Shown here piece by piece: positions 9,155 to 16,280 of a DNA stretch of 21,314 nucleotides. The notes under the pieces were generated by a model. That model did not search any database and was not told the origin of the DNA. It saw only the letters and a program-made list of their open reading frames with translations. The stretch lies in contig CAZKUR010000066.1 in assembly GCA_964556005.1 (NCBI GenBank), forward strand, positions 1-21,314, in the 5' to 3' direction. The translations under genes were made by a program, and so were the position numbers. Position 1 is the first letter of the stretch; every line of letters starts with the position of its first letter. This DNA comes from CAZKUR01 sp964556005. Its GTDB lineage: Bacteria > Bacteroidota > Ignavibacteria > Ignavibacteriales > Ignavibacteriaceae.

Positions 9155-9718
9155 TTAAAATTTAATGCCTTCATTATCAATACCATGATAATTTACAGAT
9201 TTAAGTTTAATCCTTTCAATTTCTGCTTTATTTTTTTCACCTGTCTTCTTATAAAACTTGAATAGTTTAAATCTTTCATCATTTGATAATTCATTCTCTA
9301 ATTTTTTGGCTATTTCTTTAACATCCGGGTAAAAATCATTTAACGGAATATCATCATTTTTATTGCTGAGAATACCTTCGAGGAAAAGATTTAAGGCTTT
9401 TCTGTAATTCATTATAATATCATCATATAAAGGATTTGTTGAAACCTTAATATCTGCTCTTTCCTTTATTAATTTTGCAATTAAAATATATTTAATATTC
9501 GCTGTTGTTTCATTTTTATTAAATTCAATTAATGAAATTATGCCTTCAAACGAGGAAGCATTTATTAAGCCGTAATCCAGACCTACCAAATTTTTAAAAG
9601 AAGTTTCTATATCATTTATAGCTTGCTGAAAGTTCCCTTCTTTTTTGTTGAATAGAACTTTCGAAAGCACTTTAACAAGCTGTTCAATCATTCTCATTAT
9701 ATAGTCTTGGCGTATCAT
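9155..9718 (-). CDS. Small DUF6483-like protein
   Basis: The likely 187-residue product starts MIRQDYIMRMIEQLVKVLSK. This opening resembles the DUF6483 family, in which a short R-Q/K-D-Y-I/L-x-R-x-I-E-Q-L helix begins the protein. The rest is all-helical and charged, ending in KLKSVNYHGIDNEGIKF, with a helix-turn-helix-repeat feel in the region FKFYKKTGEKNKAEIERIKL. No catalytic residues or membrane segments are evident. I chose the ATG at 9718; an upstream TTG at 9775 would add a poor N-terminus. It follows the methyltransferase gene on the same strand with about 90 bp between. The family assignment comes from the N-terminal motif only and is tentative; the function is unknown. Confidence 0.55.
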   Translation of the reverse strand: MIRQDYIMRMIEQLVKVLSKVLFNKKEGNFQQAINDIETSFKNLVGLDYGLINASSFEGIISLIEFNKNETTANIKYILIAKLIKERADIKVSTNPLYDDIIMNYRKALNLFLEGILSNKNDDIPLNDFYPDVKEIAKKLENELSNDERFKLFKFYKKTGEKNKAEIERIKLKSVNYHGIDNEGIKF

Positions 9719-9808
9719 GACAATTTGGATTACAATATTGAACAAGCTGTTCGAATAATATGAAACAGAAAGCAAAGCCCAAAGAGAATTACAAAAGTTT
9801 GTTCCATC

Positions 9809-10435
9809 TTATTTCTCCCCTAAATATTTTGTTACCAATACTGAAAACATCATATCATAATTTATTTTGTCAAAACCTTTAATTAACAACCTCTGTTCTT
9901 TTAGAAATTTCATTCTGTTTGATTCAAGCAATCTCTTTACATAATTAGACGAATGTTTATAAATCGACACATTCCATCCAGTCATTTCATTTATATAATT
10001 TTGTCCGGTTTCCTGCGGAGCAATTGAAAAAGCAAATATTCCACCTTTTTTCATCACTCTTTTTATTTCAATAAAAATATTCCCTAAATCTTCTACAAAA
10101 TGAAAAACACCGCAGCAAATCACCTGATTAAAATAATTATCATTATAAGGAATCTTGCCGTTAGAAATGTCATGCAATTTTAATTCTTCCGTAAATGATT
10201 TCGACCTGCATGCATTCAACATTTCCCGTGAAGAATCAATGCCATAAATTTTTAAGCCTTCCCTGGAAAATTGAATCGATGCCAGTCCCGTACCAATTCC
10301 GATATCGAGTAATTTATCTCCCGGCTTTACAAATTCATAGCACATTCCAAAAATTACGTCGTGTCCGTAACTGTCATAATTTTTTACTTCTTTGTCGTAC
10401 CGGTTTGCTATTTCTTTATAGTCATACCTTTTCAT
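9809..10435 (-). CDS. Class I SAM-dependent methyltransferase
   Basis: This 208-residue protein shows the ordered motifs of the Methyltransf_11/25 group: LLDIGIGTGLASIQF as motif I (near residue 43), YGIDSSREMLNACR as the acidic loop that binds the SAM ribose, FNQVICCGVFHFVEDL as motif IV, and VMKKGGIFAFSIAP as post-motif. The opening RYDYKEIANRYDKEVKNYD is the usual lead helix of the ubiE-like and small-molecule methyltransferases. The substrate cannot be told. I chose the ATG at 10435 over the adjacent GTG. It is followed after 53 bp by the Fpg-like gene upstream on the same strand, so the two may be cotranscribed. Confidence 0.85.
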   Translation of the reverse strand: MKRYDYKEIANRYDKEVKNYDSYGHDVIFGMCYEFVKPGDKLLDIGIGTGLASIQFSREGLKIYGIDSSREMLNACRSKSFTEELKLHDISNGKIPYNDNYFNQVICCGVFHFVEDLGNIFIEIKRVMKKGGIFAFSIAPQETGQNYINEMTGWNVSIYKHSSNYVKRLLESNRMKFLKEQRLLIKGFDKINYDMMFSVLVTKYLGEK

Positions 10436-10487
10436 CACTTCATTTATTAATTGTCATTTAAACTCATGTTTAGATAAAATCAATTAA

Positions 10488-11318
10488 TCAATTTATCTTC
10501 TGGCACTTTCCGCAGTAGTAAATACTTCCGCCCATATAATTTTCTTTTTTGATAATAGTGCCGCAATCCGGACAGGGTTTTCCCACTGTATTTTTACTCA
10601 TCTTTGTAACATATCTGCCGTTATCGCCGAACAAATCTTTCTCCGTATCTCTTCCGCCTTTTTCCATCATTTCCATTAAAACATTTTTTACCGAATTGAA
10701 CAATCTAATTTTTTCCATGACTGTAAGAGTTTCAACCTTTCTTTTAGGATGAATTTTAGCTTCGAAAAGAATATCCTGCAAAACACCGTTTCCTAATCCG
10801 GGAATTCTTTGTTCTGTTGCAAGGAGGAATTTAACACTTTTGTTTTGCATATTGTCATCGGAAATTATATTGTCGAAATATTTTTCACTAAATTTTTTCG
10901 ATAAAGGCGATGGTTTTTCTTTTGCGATTAAATAATATTTATTATCGCATTCACCTTCTTTAAAACAAAGTATGCCGCCATACATTTGAATTGAAGCTGT
11001 TAGAAAACTTGAATTATCAAATCCAATTAATAGCTGATGTTTCTTTGGAAGATCTTTTTCATCGAAATGATATTTTAATCCAACTCCATCTGTAAAGGCA
11101 ATACTGACTCCATTAATTTGCATTTCGACCATGCCGCCAATATTTACGGCTTTACTCACTATTTTATCTTTTAATAATTTATTATAATTTTTAGGATTGC
11201 CTTGATACCAGGCAAATTTATGAGGCGATTGAGCAGCGATTACTTTTACAATTTTTCTCCCCTTTATCTTTTTGTTTAATTGACCGGCAAGAACTGCAGC
11301 TTCGGGTAGTTCAATCAT
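10488..11318 (-). CDS. Fpg/Nei family DNA glycosylase homologue lacking the N-terminal proline
   Basis: The 276-residue protein has the Fpg/Nei layout. There is an N-terminal catalytic domain, the GRDTEKDLFGDNGRYVTKM segment typical of plant and fungal-like Fpg near residue 224, a helix-two-turn-helix region, and a C-terminal zinc finger CPDCG with YYCGKCQ (C-x2-C and C-x2-C). The family removes oxidised bases from DNA using the amine of Pro2 and Glu3. Here the start reads MIELPEAAVL, so Ile replaces the proline while Glu3, Pro5 and Glu6 remain. The zinc-finger tip ends CQKIN, with Lys instead of the usual Arg. Many bacteria carry this MIELPEA type, so it is probably a natural variant rather than decay, and its activity is uncertain. 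The ATG at 11318 is preceded by a good GGAGGA ribosome-binding site. Confidence 0.85.
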   Translation of the reverse strand: MIELPEAAVLAGQLNKKIKGRKIVKVIAAQSPHKFAWYQGNPKNYNKLLKDKIVSKAVNIGGMVEMQINGVSIAFTDGVGLKYHFDEKDLPKKHQLLIGFDNSSFLTASIQMYGGILCFKEGECDNKYYLIAKEKPSPLSKKFSEKYFDNIISDDNMQNKSVKFLLATEQRIPGLGNGVLQDILFEAKIHPKRKVETLTVMEKIRLFNSVKNVLMEMMEKGGRDTEKDLFGDNGRYVTKMSKNTVGKPCPDCGTIIKKENYMGGSIYYCGKCQKIN

Positions 11319-11415
11319 ATTTTCCTCCTTTTTGTTGACACGAAAATTACCGAATCTTCATTTAATAAAAAATCCGTTATTAAAAGACTTTATACCTTTT
11401 GTAATTTTTATGAGT

Positions 11416-11594
11416 CTGACCAAAAATAATTTATTTATCGCGATCCGCCAAAGGCGGAGAAGTGATCTCACTTTTGAATTAAAAACGAAAGAATGTCCGC
11501 CTATCGGCGAGACCTCGCAAAGCGGGCTTCACTCGTCCGAATGACTCCCATGGAGAAGACTTGTCGCAATGACTTTTTTCTTCTTTTTGGTCAG
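11416..11594. mobile_element. MITE-like repeat element with 11-bp terminal inverted repeats
   Basis: CTGACCAAAAA at 11416-11426 is exactly complementary to TTTTTGGTCAG at 11584-11594. Inside are two small GC-rich hairpins, TCCGCC-aaa-GGCGGA (11444-11458) and CGCC-tatc-GGCG (near 11498-11509), plus segments such as GTCGCAATGAC and CGAATGAC. These resemble the dispersed GTCATTGCGA intergenic repeats found in many Bacteroidota and other genomes. The base composition is clearly richer in GC than the flanks. No open frame inside looks like a real gene. I infer a non-coding repeat that may be mobilised in trans. The inverted ends could also be chance or a terminator-type stem. Confidence 0.55.
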
Positions 11595-11697
11595 CCACTT
11601 GGAAACGGTTCATATTTAAGACAATATCATAAAAAATATTTGAGAGATTTTTTCTCAATTATAGTTAATTAAGATTCTAAAGATAAAATTCTTTTTC

Positions 11698-12075
11698 CTA
11701 TATAACCCATCTTTCATGATCTTTCCACTTAGTTCCTATCTTCAAATATTTATGAGAAAATCCTTCCTTTTTAAATCCAAGCTTTTTTACAAGCCTGATT
11801 GAACGAACTTTTTCCGGCTGTATGTTTGCTTCAAGGCGGTGGAGCTTTTCAATTATAAAGGCGTATTTAATCGCAAGCCTCAACCCTTCCGGAATATAGC
11901 CATTTCCCTCAAAAGCTTTTGACATGTTGTAGCCTAAATATACACTCTGAAGCTTGCCTCTTACAATTTCATTTAAATTTATTACGCCGGTTGTTTCATT
12001 AGTCTTTTCTAGTCATAAAAAAAATCCGATTTTATTTTTACTTTGAGCTGCATTTTCAACGTACTTCTTTCTTTG
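11698..12075 (-). pseudogene. Decayed GNAT acetyltransferase (RimJ/RimL-type)
   Basis: The intact 3' part is typical of the ribosomal-protein N-acetyltransferase branch: VYLGYNMSKAFEGNGYIPEG, then LRLAIKYAFIIEKLHRLEAN, IRLVKKLGFKKEGF and KDHERWVI. In frame upstream, TTGVINLNEIVRGKLQ also belongs to the family, but an in-frame TGA at 12013-12015 interrupts it, right after an 8-T run at 12017-12024. A TAA lies at 12076-12078 before any N-terminal motif. A true RimJ/RimL is about 170-190 residues and only about 125 codons of it are recognisable. The damage fits several small indels or nonsense changes, some in homopolymers. The open C-terminal piece alone (11698-11925, 75 residues) starts inside the acetyl-CoA fold and is unlikely to be functional. 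Confidence 0.7.
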
Positions 12076-12231
12076 TTAATTTATTTAATTTGTTTTCTTC
12101 ATCGAAAAAACTAAGTTGAAACGTATTCTTCATTGTCTTGAACTCATTTTTTTTATTGGCTTTGATATTCTCAATATAACAATATTTTTTTAGCTTGTAC
12201 ATTTTCTTAACTAGTTATAAGACGTGCCCTT

Positions 12232-12378
12232 ATGGTTATTCTAAAATTTCTCCATATTTTTGAGTTAGTAGATTATGAATTTATTAATTTTATCTTTTCA
12301 GCGGGAATGATTAATTCAAACAAAATCTTATCCAAAAAGGACAAAGAGTTGATTGAATATTTAAGGGATAGATTATAA
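12232..12378 (+). CDS. Possible 48-residue small protein
   Basis: An ATG at 12232 opens a 48-codon frame (MVILKFLHIF at the start, SKKDKELIEYLRDRL at the end). It has a hydrophobic N-terminal half and a charged helical tail, a composition unlike random AT-rich sequence. There is no good ribosome-binding site and I recognise no family. It lies between the decayed acetyltransferase and the citrate lyase genes, and might equally be the C-terminal remnant of a lost gene. Confidence 0.25.
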   Translation: MVILKFLHIFELVDYEFINFIFSAGMINSNKILSKKDKELIEYLRDRL

Positions 12379-12462
12379 GCTAAATAGAAAAATAAAAGTT
12401 AAATTATCTTATGCTTAATTATCTATTAACAATTTATCAATAAAACAATATAGCAATTAAGA

Positions 12463-13680
12463 ATGACAACAAAATTCAAAGATTACAAAACAAGTAAACA
12501 AAATATGAAATCATCTGCAGGCAAACGAGGAGAAAATGTCCGTTCCGATTGTTACTTTGAATTAGAGATCAAAAATTCAGGCGGAATAAAATTAGACGTG
12601 AAAAGCAAAGTCGATTCGATGTATGGTGAATCGATAAAAAGTCAAGTTCTTGATATGTGTAAATTCTTCAATATCAAAAATGCAGAGATCCTGCTCGAAG
12701 ACTATGGCGCTTTACCTTTTACACTTACAGCACGATTTGAATTAGCTGTAAAAAGAATTTTCCAGGATACAGAAAAAGAATACTTATTGCCATTCAATAA
12801 GAAAAATAATTACCAGACTAAAAAAGATAATTTAAGAAGAAGCAGACTTTATCTGCCGGGAAACGAACCGAAATTTTTTGTGAACGCCGGGCTTCATAGT
12901 CCCGATGGAATAATATTAGATTTGGAAGACAGCGTTGCTCCATCTGAAAAAGATGCCGCACAACTGCTGGTACGAAATGCTCTTCGTTCTGTTAATTTTT
13001 ACAATACGGAAAGAATGGTAAGAATAAATCAACTGCCGAGAGGATTAAGCGATTTAAAATATATCGTTCCACATAATGTTCACGTTATATTAATTCCTAA
13101 ATGTGAAAGTGTTAACCAAATATTGGAAATTGAAGCGGAAGTAAACCGGTTAAAAAAAGAATTCAATATTAAAAATGAAATTTATTTTATGCCGATACTT
13201 GAAAGCGCATTGGGAATACTCAAAGCATTCGAAATTGCGACGGCATCAAAAAATATTTGCTCACTTGCAATCGGATTGGAAGATTATACTGCCGATCTTG
13301 GAACTCAAAGAACCAATGAAGGAAAAGAAAGTTTCTTCGCAAGAGGTATGTTGATCAATGCTGCAAAAGCTGCAGGCGTCCAAGCGATTGATACTGTGTT
13401 CTCGGATGTTTCAGATATGGAAGGTTTGAGACAAAGTATAATTGAAGCCAAAGCATTAGGATTCGAAGGCAAAGGATGCATTCATCCGAGACAAATACCA
13501 ATTGTTCATGAAGCATTTGCACCAACTCAAGATGAAATTGAAAAAGCAAAAAGAATTGTTTTAGCATTTGAAGACGCCGAAAGAAGAGGTTTGGGTGTAG
13601 TTTCGTTAGGTTCAAAAATGATAGATCCTCCCGTTGTTAAACGGGCTCAAAAGACATTGTTTTTATCTAAATTAAAATAA
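12463..13680 (+). CDS. citE: Citrate lyase acyl carrier (CitD) fused to beta subunit (CitE)
   Basis: This 405-residue protein joins two citrate lyase parts. Residues about 15-105 are CitD-like: AGKRGENVRSD, in which Ser28 is the expected attachment site for the phosphoribosyl-dephospho-CoA group, then GGIKLDVKSKV, MYGESIK and the conserved DYGALPFTLTARFELA. Residues about 125-405 are CitE of the HpcH/HpaI family: RRSRLYLPGNEPKF, ILDLEDSVAPSEKDAA, PILESALGILKAFE, IGLEDYTADLGTQRT and GKGCIHPRQIPIVHEAFAPT. CitE splits citryl-acyl carrier to acetyl-acyl carrier and oxaloacetate. The usual genes are separate. The start could also be Met15 at 12505; I kept 12463. Downstream is citF, separated by a four-helix-bundle gene. 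The 48-residue frame and about 85 bp of non-coding DNA precede it. Confidence 0.9.
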   Translation: MTTKFKDYKTSKQNMKSSAGKRGENVRSDCYFELEIKNSGGIKLDVKSKVDSMYGESIKSQVLDMCKFFNIKNAEILLEDYGALPFTLTARFELAVKRIFQDTEKEYLLPFNKKNNYQTKKDNLRRSRLYLPGNEPKFFVNAGLHSPDGIILDLEDSVAPSEKDAAQLLVRNALRSVNFYNTERMVRINQLPRGLSDLKYIVPHNVHVILIPKCESVNQILEIEAEVNRLKKEFNIKNEIYFMPILESALGILKAFEIATASKNICSLAIGLEDYTADLGTQRTNEGKESFFARGMLINAAKAAGVQAIDTVFSDVSDMEGLRQSIIEAKALGFEGKGCIHPRQIPIVHEAFAPTQDEIEKAKRIVLAFEDAERRGLGVVSLGSKMIDPPVVKRAQKTLFLSKLK

Positions 13681-13716
13681 AACTAAAATTTTAATAGAAT
13701 TTAATAAAGGAGAAAA

Positions 13717-13764
13717 GTCATTCAATAGTCAATCTATTGTCATTCATTAGTCATTCGGTTGTCG
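13717..13764 (+). repeat. Left GTCATTC repeat cluster
   Basis: Degenerate repeats of GTCATTC separated by a few AT-rich bases (GTCATTCAATAGTC at 13717-13730, then TGTCATTCATTAGTCATTCG). They precede the four-helix-bundle gene and mirror the cluster at 14252-14317. Confidence 0.6.
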
Positions 13765-13870
13765 TTTCTAACTACCGAAGATGTATTGTAAGCGATCGAT
13801 AATTATTCAAAAGTTATTAAAATGTAAAAATGATAAATCATTTTTTGTAAATATCTATAAGAAGGGGAAT

Positions 13871-14260
13871 ATGAAATTGGATGAATTAAACGTATATCAA
13901 TTATCAATGACTATGGCAGAAGAAATTTGGAATATTGTAATTAAATGGGATTATTTTACAAAAGATACTGTCGGCAAACAACTTATTCGAGCAGCAGATT
14001 CAATTGCAGCTAATCTTAGTGAAGGTTTTGGCAGATTTTTCTACAAAGAAGAACGACAATTTTGTTATTATTCAAGAGGTTCTTTATATGAAACAAAAAC
14101 ATGGTTAACAAAAGCTTCTAATAGAGGGCTTATAAATAATGATGATTTCGAAAGATTTAAAAAAGAAATTAATAACATTGGAGTAAAATTAAATAATTAC
14201 ATTAAATCTATTGGTAAGAAAAAACAATCCTGGGATAAAATACAATTAACTGACAATTGA
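13871..14260 (+). CDS. Four-helix-bundle protein (23S rRNA intervening-sequence family)
   Basis: The 129-residue product begins MKLDELNVYQLSMTMAEEIW and continues TVGKQLIRAADSIAANLSEG and GSLYETKTWLTKA. This is the signature of the TIGR02436/S23 ribosomal four-helix-bundle family: R-A/S-ADSIAAN-SEG, then a YYSRGSLYE-type segment. Members are encoded by 23S rRNA intervening sequences and by small intergenic insertions; their role is unknown and binding to RNA is only suspected. I chose the ATG at 13871 because GAAGGGG at 13861-13867 is a strong ribosome-binding site, far better than that of most neighbours; a longer frame from 13781 reads through repeat-derived sequence. The gene splits citDE from citF and is flanked by inverted repeats, so it probably came with a mobile or selfish element. 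Confidence 0.85.
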   Translation: MKLDELNVYQLSMTMAEEIWNIVIKWDYFTKDTVGKQLIRAADSIAANLSEGFGRFFYKEERQFCYYSRGSLYETKTWLTKASNRGLINNDDFERFKKEINNIGVKLNNYIKSIGKKKQSWDKIQLTDN

Positions 14261-14317
14261 ATGACAGTGCAACGAATGACAATTGAATGACAGCGAAGCG
14301 AATGACGATAGATCGAC
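14252..14317 (-). repeat. Right repeat cluster: two 26-bp tandem units of GAATGAC type
   Basis: Two near-identical 26-bp units lie head to tail (14252-14277 and 14278-14303), each opening GACAATTGAATGACAG and ending GAAT, with three mismatches in between. GACGATAGATCGAC follows. They overlap the last codons of the four-helix-bundle gene, so its C-terminus (LTDN) is repeat-derived. The repeat also supplies a spurious start (14283) in the citF frame. Confidence 0.65.
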
Positions 14318-14366
14318 AAAAAAATTTAAATCATTAAAGAATAATAAAAATCAGAAATATTATAAA

Positions 14367-15923
14367 ATGAGACTAATAGAGAATGCTGCAGGAAGATTTG
14401 TTCCAACTGAAATTAATGGTGAAAAACAAATTCCATTTAAAGGAATTAATAATTTTAAACCAACCGGCAATAAAGCCAAACCGCCTGTTAGAACTTGTAT
14501 AGATTATCCTGTTGACGGTAACAAAGTTATAAATAATTTAAAGGAAGCTTTGAAGAAATCCGGTTTAAAAGACGGAATGACAATTTCCACTCATCATCAT
14601 TTAAGAAACGGCGATGTTTTAACGAATATTCTTTTTGATACGATAAAAGAAATGGGGATTAAGAATATTAGATGGTTTCCAAGCGCTTCATTCCCTGTTC
14701 ATGAGCATTTAATAAAATATCTCGAAGACGGTACAATTCATCATATCGAAGGAAGCATGAACGGACCACTGGGTAGATTTACTTCACAAGGAAAGATGAA
14801 AGGTATCGGAGTTCTACGTTCACATGGAGGCAGGTATCAATCGATTCAAGATGGAGAAGTTCATATCGACATTGCTGTAATTGCCGCGCCGACAGCAGAT
14901 CCGTTTGGAAATGCAACGGGAGATCGCGGTCCATCTGCCTGCGGACTTATAGGGTTTGCATTAGCCGATTCGGAATATGCTGATAAAGTAATTGTTGTAA
15001 CTGATAACCTTGTCCCCTTCCCCTGCGTTCCCTGGCAGATTCAGGGCAATAATGTTGATTATGTTGTTAAAATAAAATCACTTGGAGATCCGGCAAAAAT
15101 TGTTTCGGGAACAACGGAAGTTACCAAATCGCCCGACAGACTGCTCATCGCCGAATATGTAGCTCAGTTTATTGAAGAAGCAGGAATAATGAAAGACGGT
15201 TTTTCATTTCAGGCCGGTGCCGGTGGAACGAATTTAGCATTTATTCTTTTCTTAAAAGAAAGGATGAAAGCAAAGGGTGTGAAAGCACGATTCGTCCGTG
15301 GAGGCAGCACAAAATATTTAGTTCAATTGCTTGAGGAAGGATTGACGGATTACATACTCGACGGACAGACTTTTGATCTTGAAGGTGTTAGAAGCATGAG
15401 AGAAAATCCGAATCATGTAAATACGAGCCCGTTTACAAGCTACAATTTTCACGGCAAAGGAAATTTTGCCTCAATAGTTGACACAGCAGTTTTAGGTGCA
15501 ACGGAAGTTGATGTTAATTTCAATGCTAATGTAGTGACACACAGCGATGGTTATCTTCTTCATGGAATCGGCGGCTGGCAAAATTGTCTTTATTCAAAAT
15601 GTACGATATTGGCAATTCCCTCTTTTAGGGATAGAATTCCCGTAATTGTTGATGAAGTAACAACATTATGCGGACCTGGAGAATTAGTTGATGTAATCAT
15701 AACGGAAAGAGGAATTGCAATAAACCCATTACGCAAAGATTTGATAAAAGCTTTAAAAAAATCATCATTGCCGATTAAGAAAATTGAAGAGATAAAAAAA
15801 GAAGTAGATGAAATTTGCGGTGGAGTTCCCGCTAAACCTAAAGTAAATAAAAATAAAGTTGTCGCCATCGTCAAATGGGTTGATGGAACAGTACTGGATT
15901 CGGTTTTTCAAATTTCGAAATGA
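14367..15923 (+). CDS. citF: Citrate lyase alpha subunit (CitF)
   Basis: The 518-residue protein matches CitF along its length: GLKDGMTISTHHHLRNGDVL, GPLGRFTSQGKMKG, then RSHGGRYQSIQDGEVHIDIA, NATGDRGPSACGLIGFA, DGFSFQAGAGGT, and the end KNKVVAIVKWVDGTVLDSVF, close to the E. coli C-terminus. CitF transfers citrate onto the acyl carrier, releasing acetate. With CitD and CitE it forms the citrate lyase complex in the cytoplasm. I chose the ATG at 14367 (MRLIENAAGRFVPTEI) because the upstream frame from 14283 reads through the repeat cluster and gives a low-complexity peptide. It follows the four-helix-bundle insertion instead of citDE directly. No citC, citX or citG is present in the window, so activation of the carrier depends on genes elsewhere. 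Confidence 0.92.
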   Translation: MRLIENAAGRFVPTEINGEKQIPFKGINNFKPTGNKAKPPVRTCIDYPVDGNKVINNLKEALKKSGLKDGMTISTHHHLRNGDVLTNILFDTIKEMGIKNIRWFPSASFPVHEHLIKYLEDGTIHHIEGSMNGPLGRFTSQGKMKGIGVLRSHGGRYQSIQDGEVHIDIAVIAAPTADPFGNATGDRGPSACGLIGFALADSEYADKVIVVTDNLVPFPCVPWQIQGNNVDYVVKIKSLGDPAKIVSGTTEVTKSPDRLLIAEYVAQFIEEAGIMKDGFSFQAGAGGTNLAFILFLKERMKAKGVKARFVRGGSTKYLVQLLEEGLTDYILDGQTFDLEGVRSMRENPNHVNTSPFTSYNFHGKGNFASIVDTAVLGATEVDVNFNANVVTHSDGYLLHGIGGWQNCLYSKCTILAIPSFRDRIPVIVDEVTTLCGPGELVDVIITERGIAINPLRKDLIKALKKSSLPIKKIEEIKKEVDEICGGVPAKPKVNKNKVVAIVKWVDGTVLDSVFQISK

Positions 15924-16280
15924 ACCGAAAAAAAATCATTTTAATAGTTCAACAGGATTATCAATTTCTTTTTAATTCTTTCTTCCTGTAATTATTTTTT
16001 TCAAGATTTGAATTGAACGGCACCGGTGGATCGAGACTTCCTTCTCTCATTATCGGGCATCCAAATATTCGAAAAGATTTTCGGTTATCCATGCAATATA
16101 TTCTACACTGATTCTTCCTCTCAGGCAATTTTCATAGACGATATAAACTTTTCTTGTTTTTTTCACTTATGGTTTAAACAATCTGCAAAAATTTAAGAAA
16201 TTATGAACATTTAATTTTATTTCTTGCTTAACTTTTAGATTTTATATAATTTGACATAAACAAGTTACCGGGGAATTTAA
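15924..16280 (-). other. Intergenic stretch with two small minus-strand open frames, possible gene relic
   Basis: About 360 bp separate citF from the NfeD gene. On the minus strand a GTG at 16166 opens a 38-codon frame (VYIVYENCLRGRISVEYIAW in the middle) ending at 16050. A second ATG at 16050 overlaps that stop as TAATG and opens 29 more codons (MREGSLDPPVPFNSNLE at the start) to 15961. The two together look like one decayed or frameshifted gene, or a pair of very small proteins. I recognise no family. On the plus strand, the promoter of the NfeD gene lies at the right end. Confidence 0.3.
16224..16250 (+). promoter_or_regulatory. Candidate promoter of the nfeD-slipin operon
   Basis: TTGCTT at 16224-16229 and TATAAT at 16245-16250 form a sigma-70-like pair with a 15-bp spacer, two short of ideal. 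TATAATTTG also resembles the Bacteroidetes -7 element. The ATG at 16281 lies 30 bp downstream, with GGGGAA at 16270-16275 as a possible ribosome-binding site. Confidence 0.35.

Larger units (their letters stand above)
13717..14317. mobile_element. Small element with inverted GTCATTC repeats carrying a four-helix-bundle gene
   Basis: A 48-bp run of degenerate GTCATTC-type units (13717-13764) faces the opposite-strand version of the same units (14252-14317), and the four-helix-bundle gene lies between them. The unit set on the right reads GACAATTGAATGACAG and so on; its complement carries the same GTCATTCAAT-GTC and GTCATTCG words as the left side. The whole block sits between citDE and citF, which would normally be neighbours, so it looks inserted. 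Its boundaries are approximate and no target duplication was identified. Confidence 0.5.

Noticed and set aside
11332..11544. Small plus-strand open frame of 70 codons across the repeat element
   Set aside because: It runs through the hairpins and inverted-repeat element, has no ribosome-binding site and no protein-like conservation, so it is a by-product of the repeat.
11698..11925. Intact 75-residue gene
   Set aside because: It begins in the middle of the acetyltransferase fold, and in-frame family sequence continues upstream past a stop, so it is the 3' remnant of a decayed gene.
13781..13870. Longer start of the four-helix-bundle protein at 13781
   Set aside because: The family begins with the MKLDELNVYQ-type helix, and the ATG at 13871 has a strong GAAGGGG site, so the upstream residues are unlikely to be translated.
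14283..14366. Extended N-terminus of CitF from an upstream ATG at 14283
   Set aside because: These 28 codons read through the repeat cluster and an AT-rich tract, give a low-complexity peptide with no CitF homology, and the ATG at 14367 starts a normal CitF N-terminus.
15900..15942. Possible terminator hairpin after citF (CGGTT and AACCG arms)
   Set aside because: The arms are short, AT-rich and followed by an A-run rather than a T-run on the plus strand, so it is not a convincing terminator.
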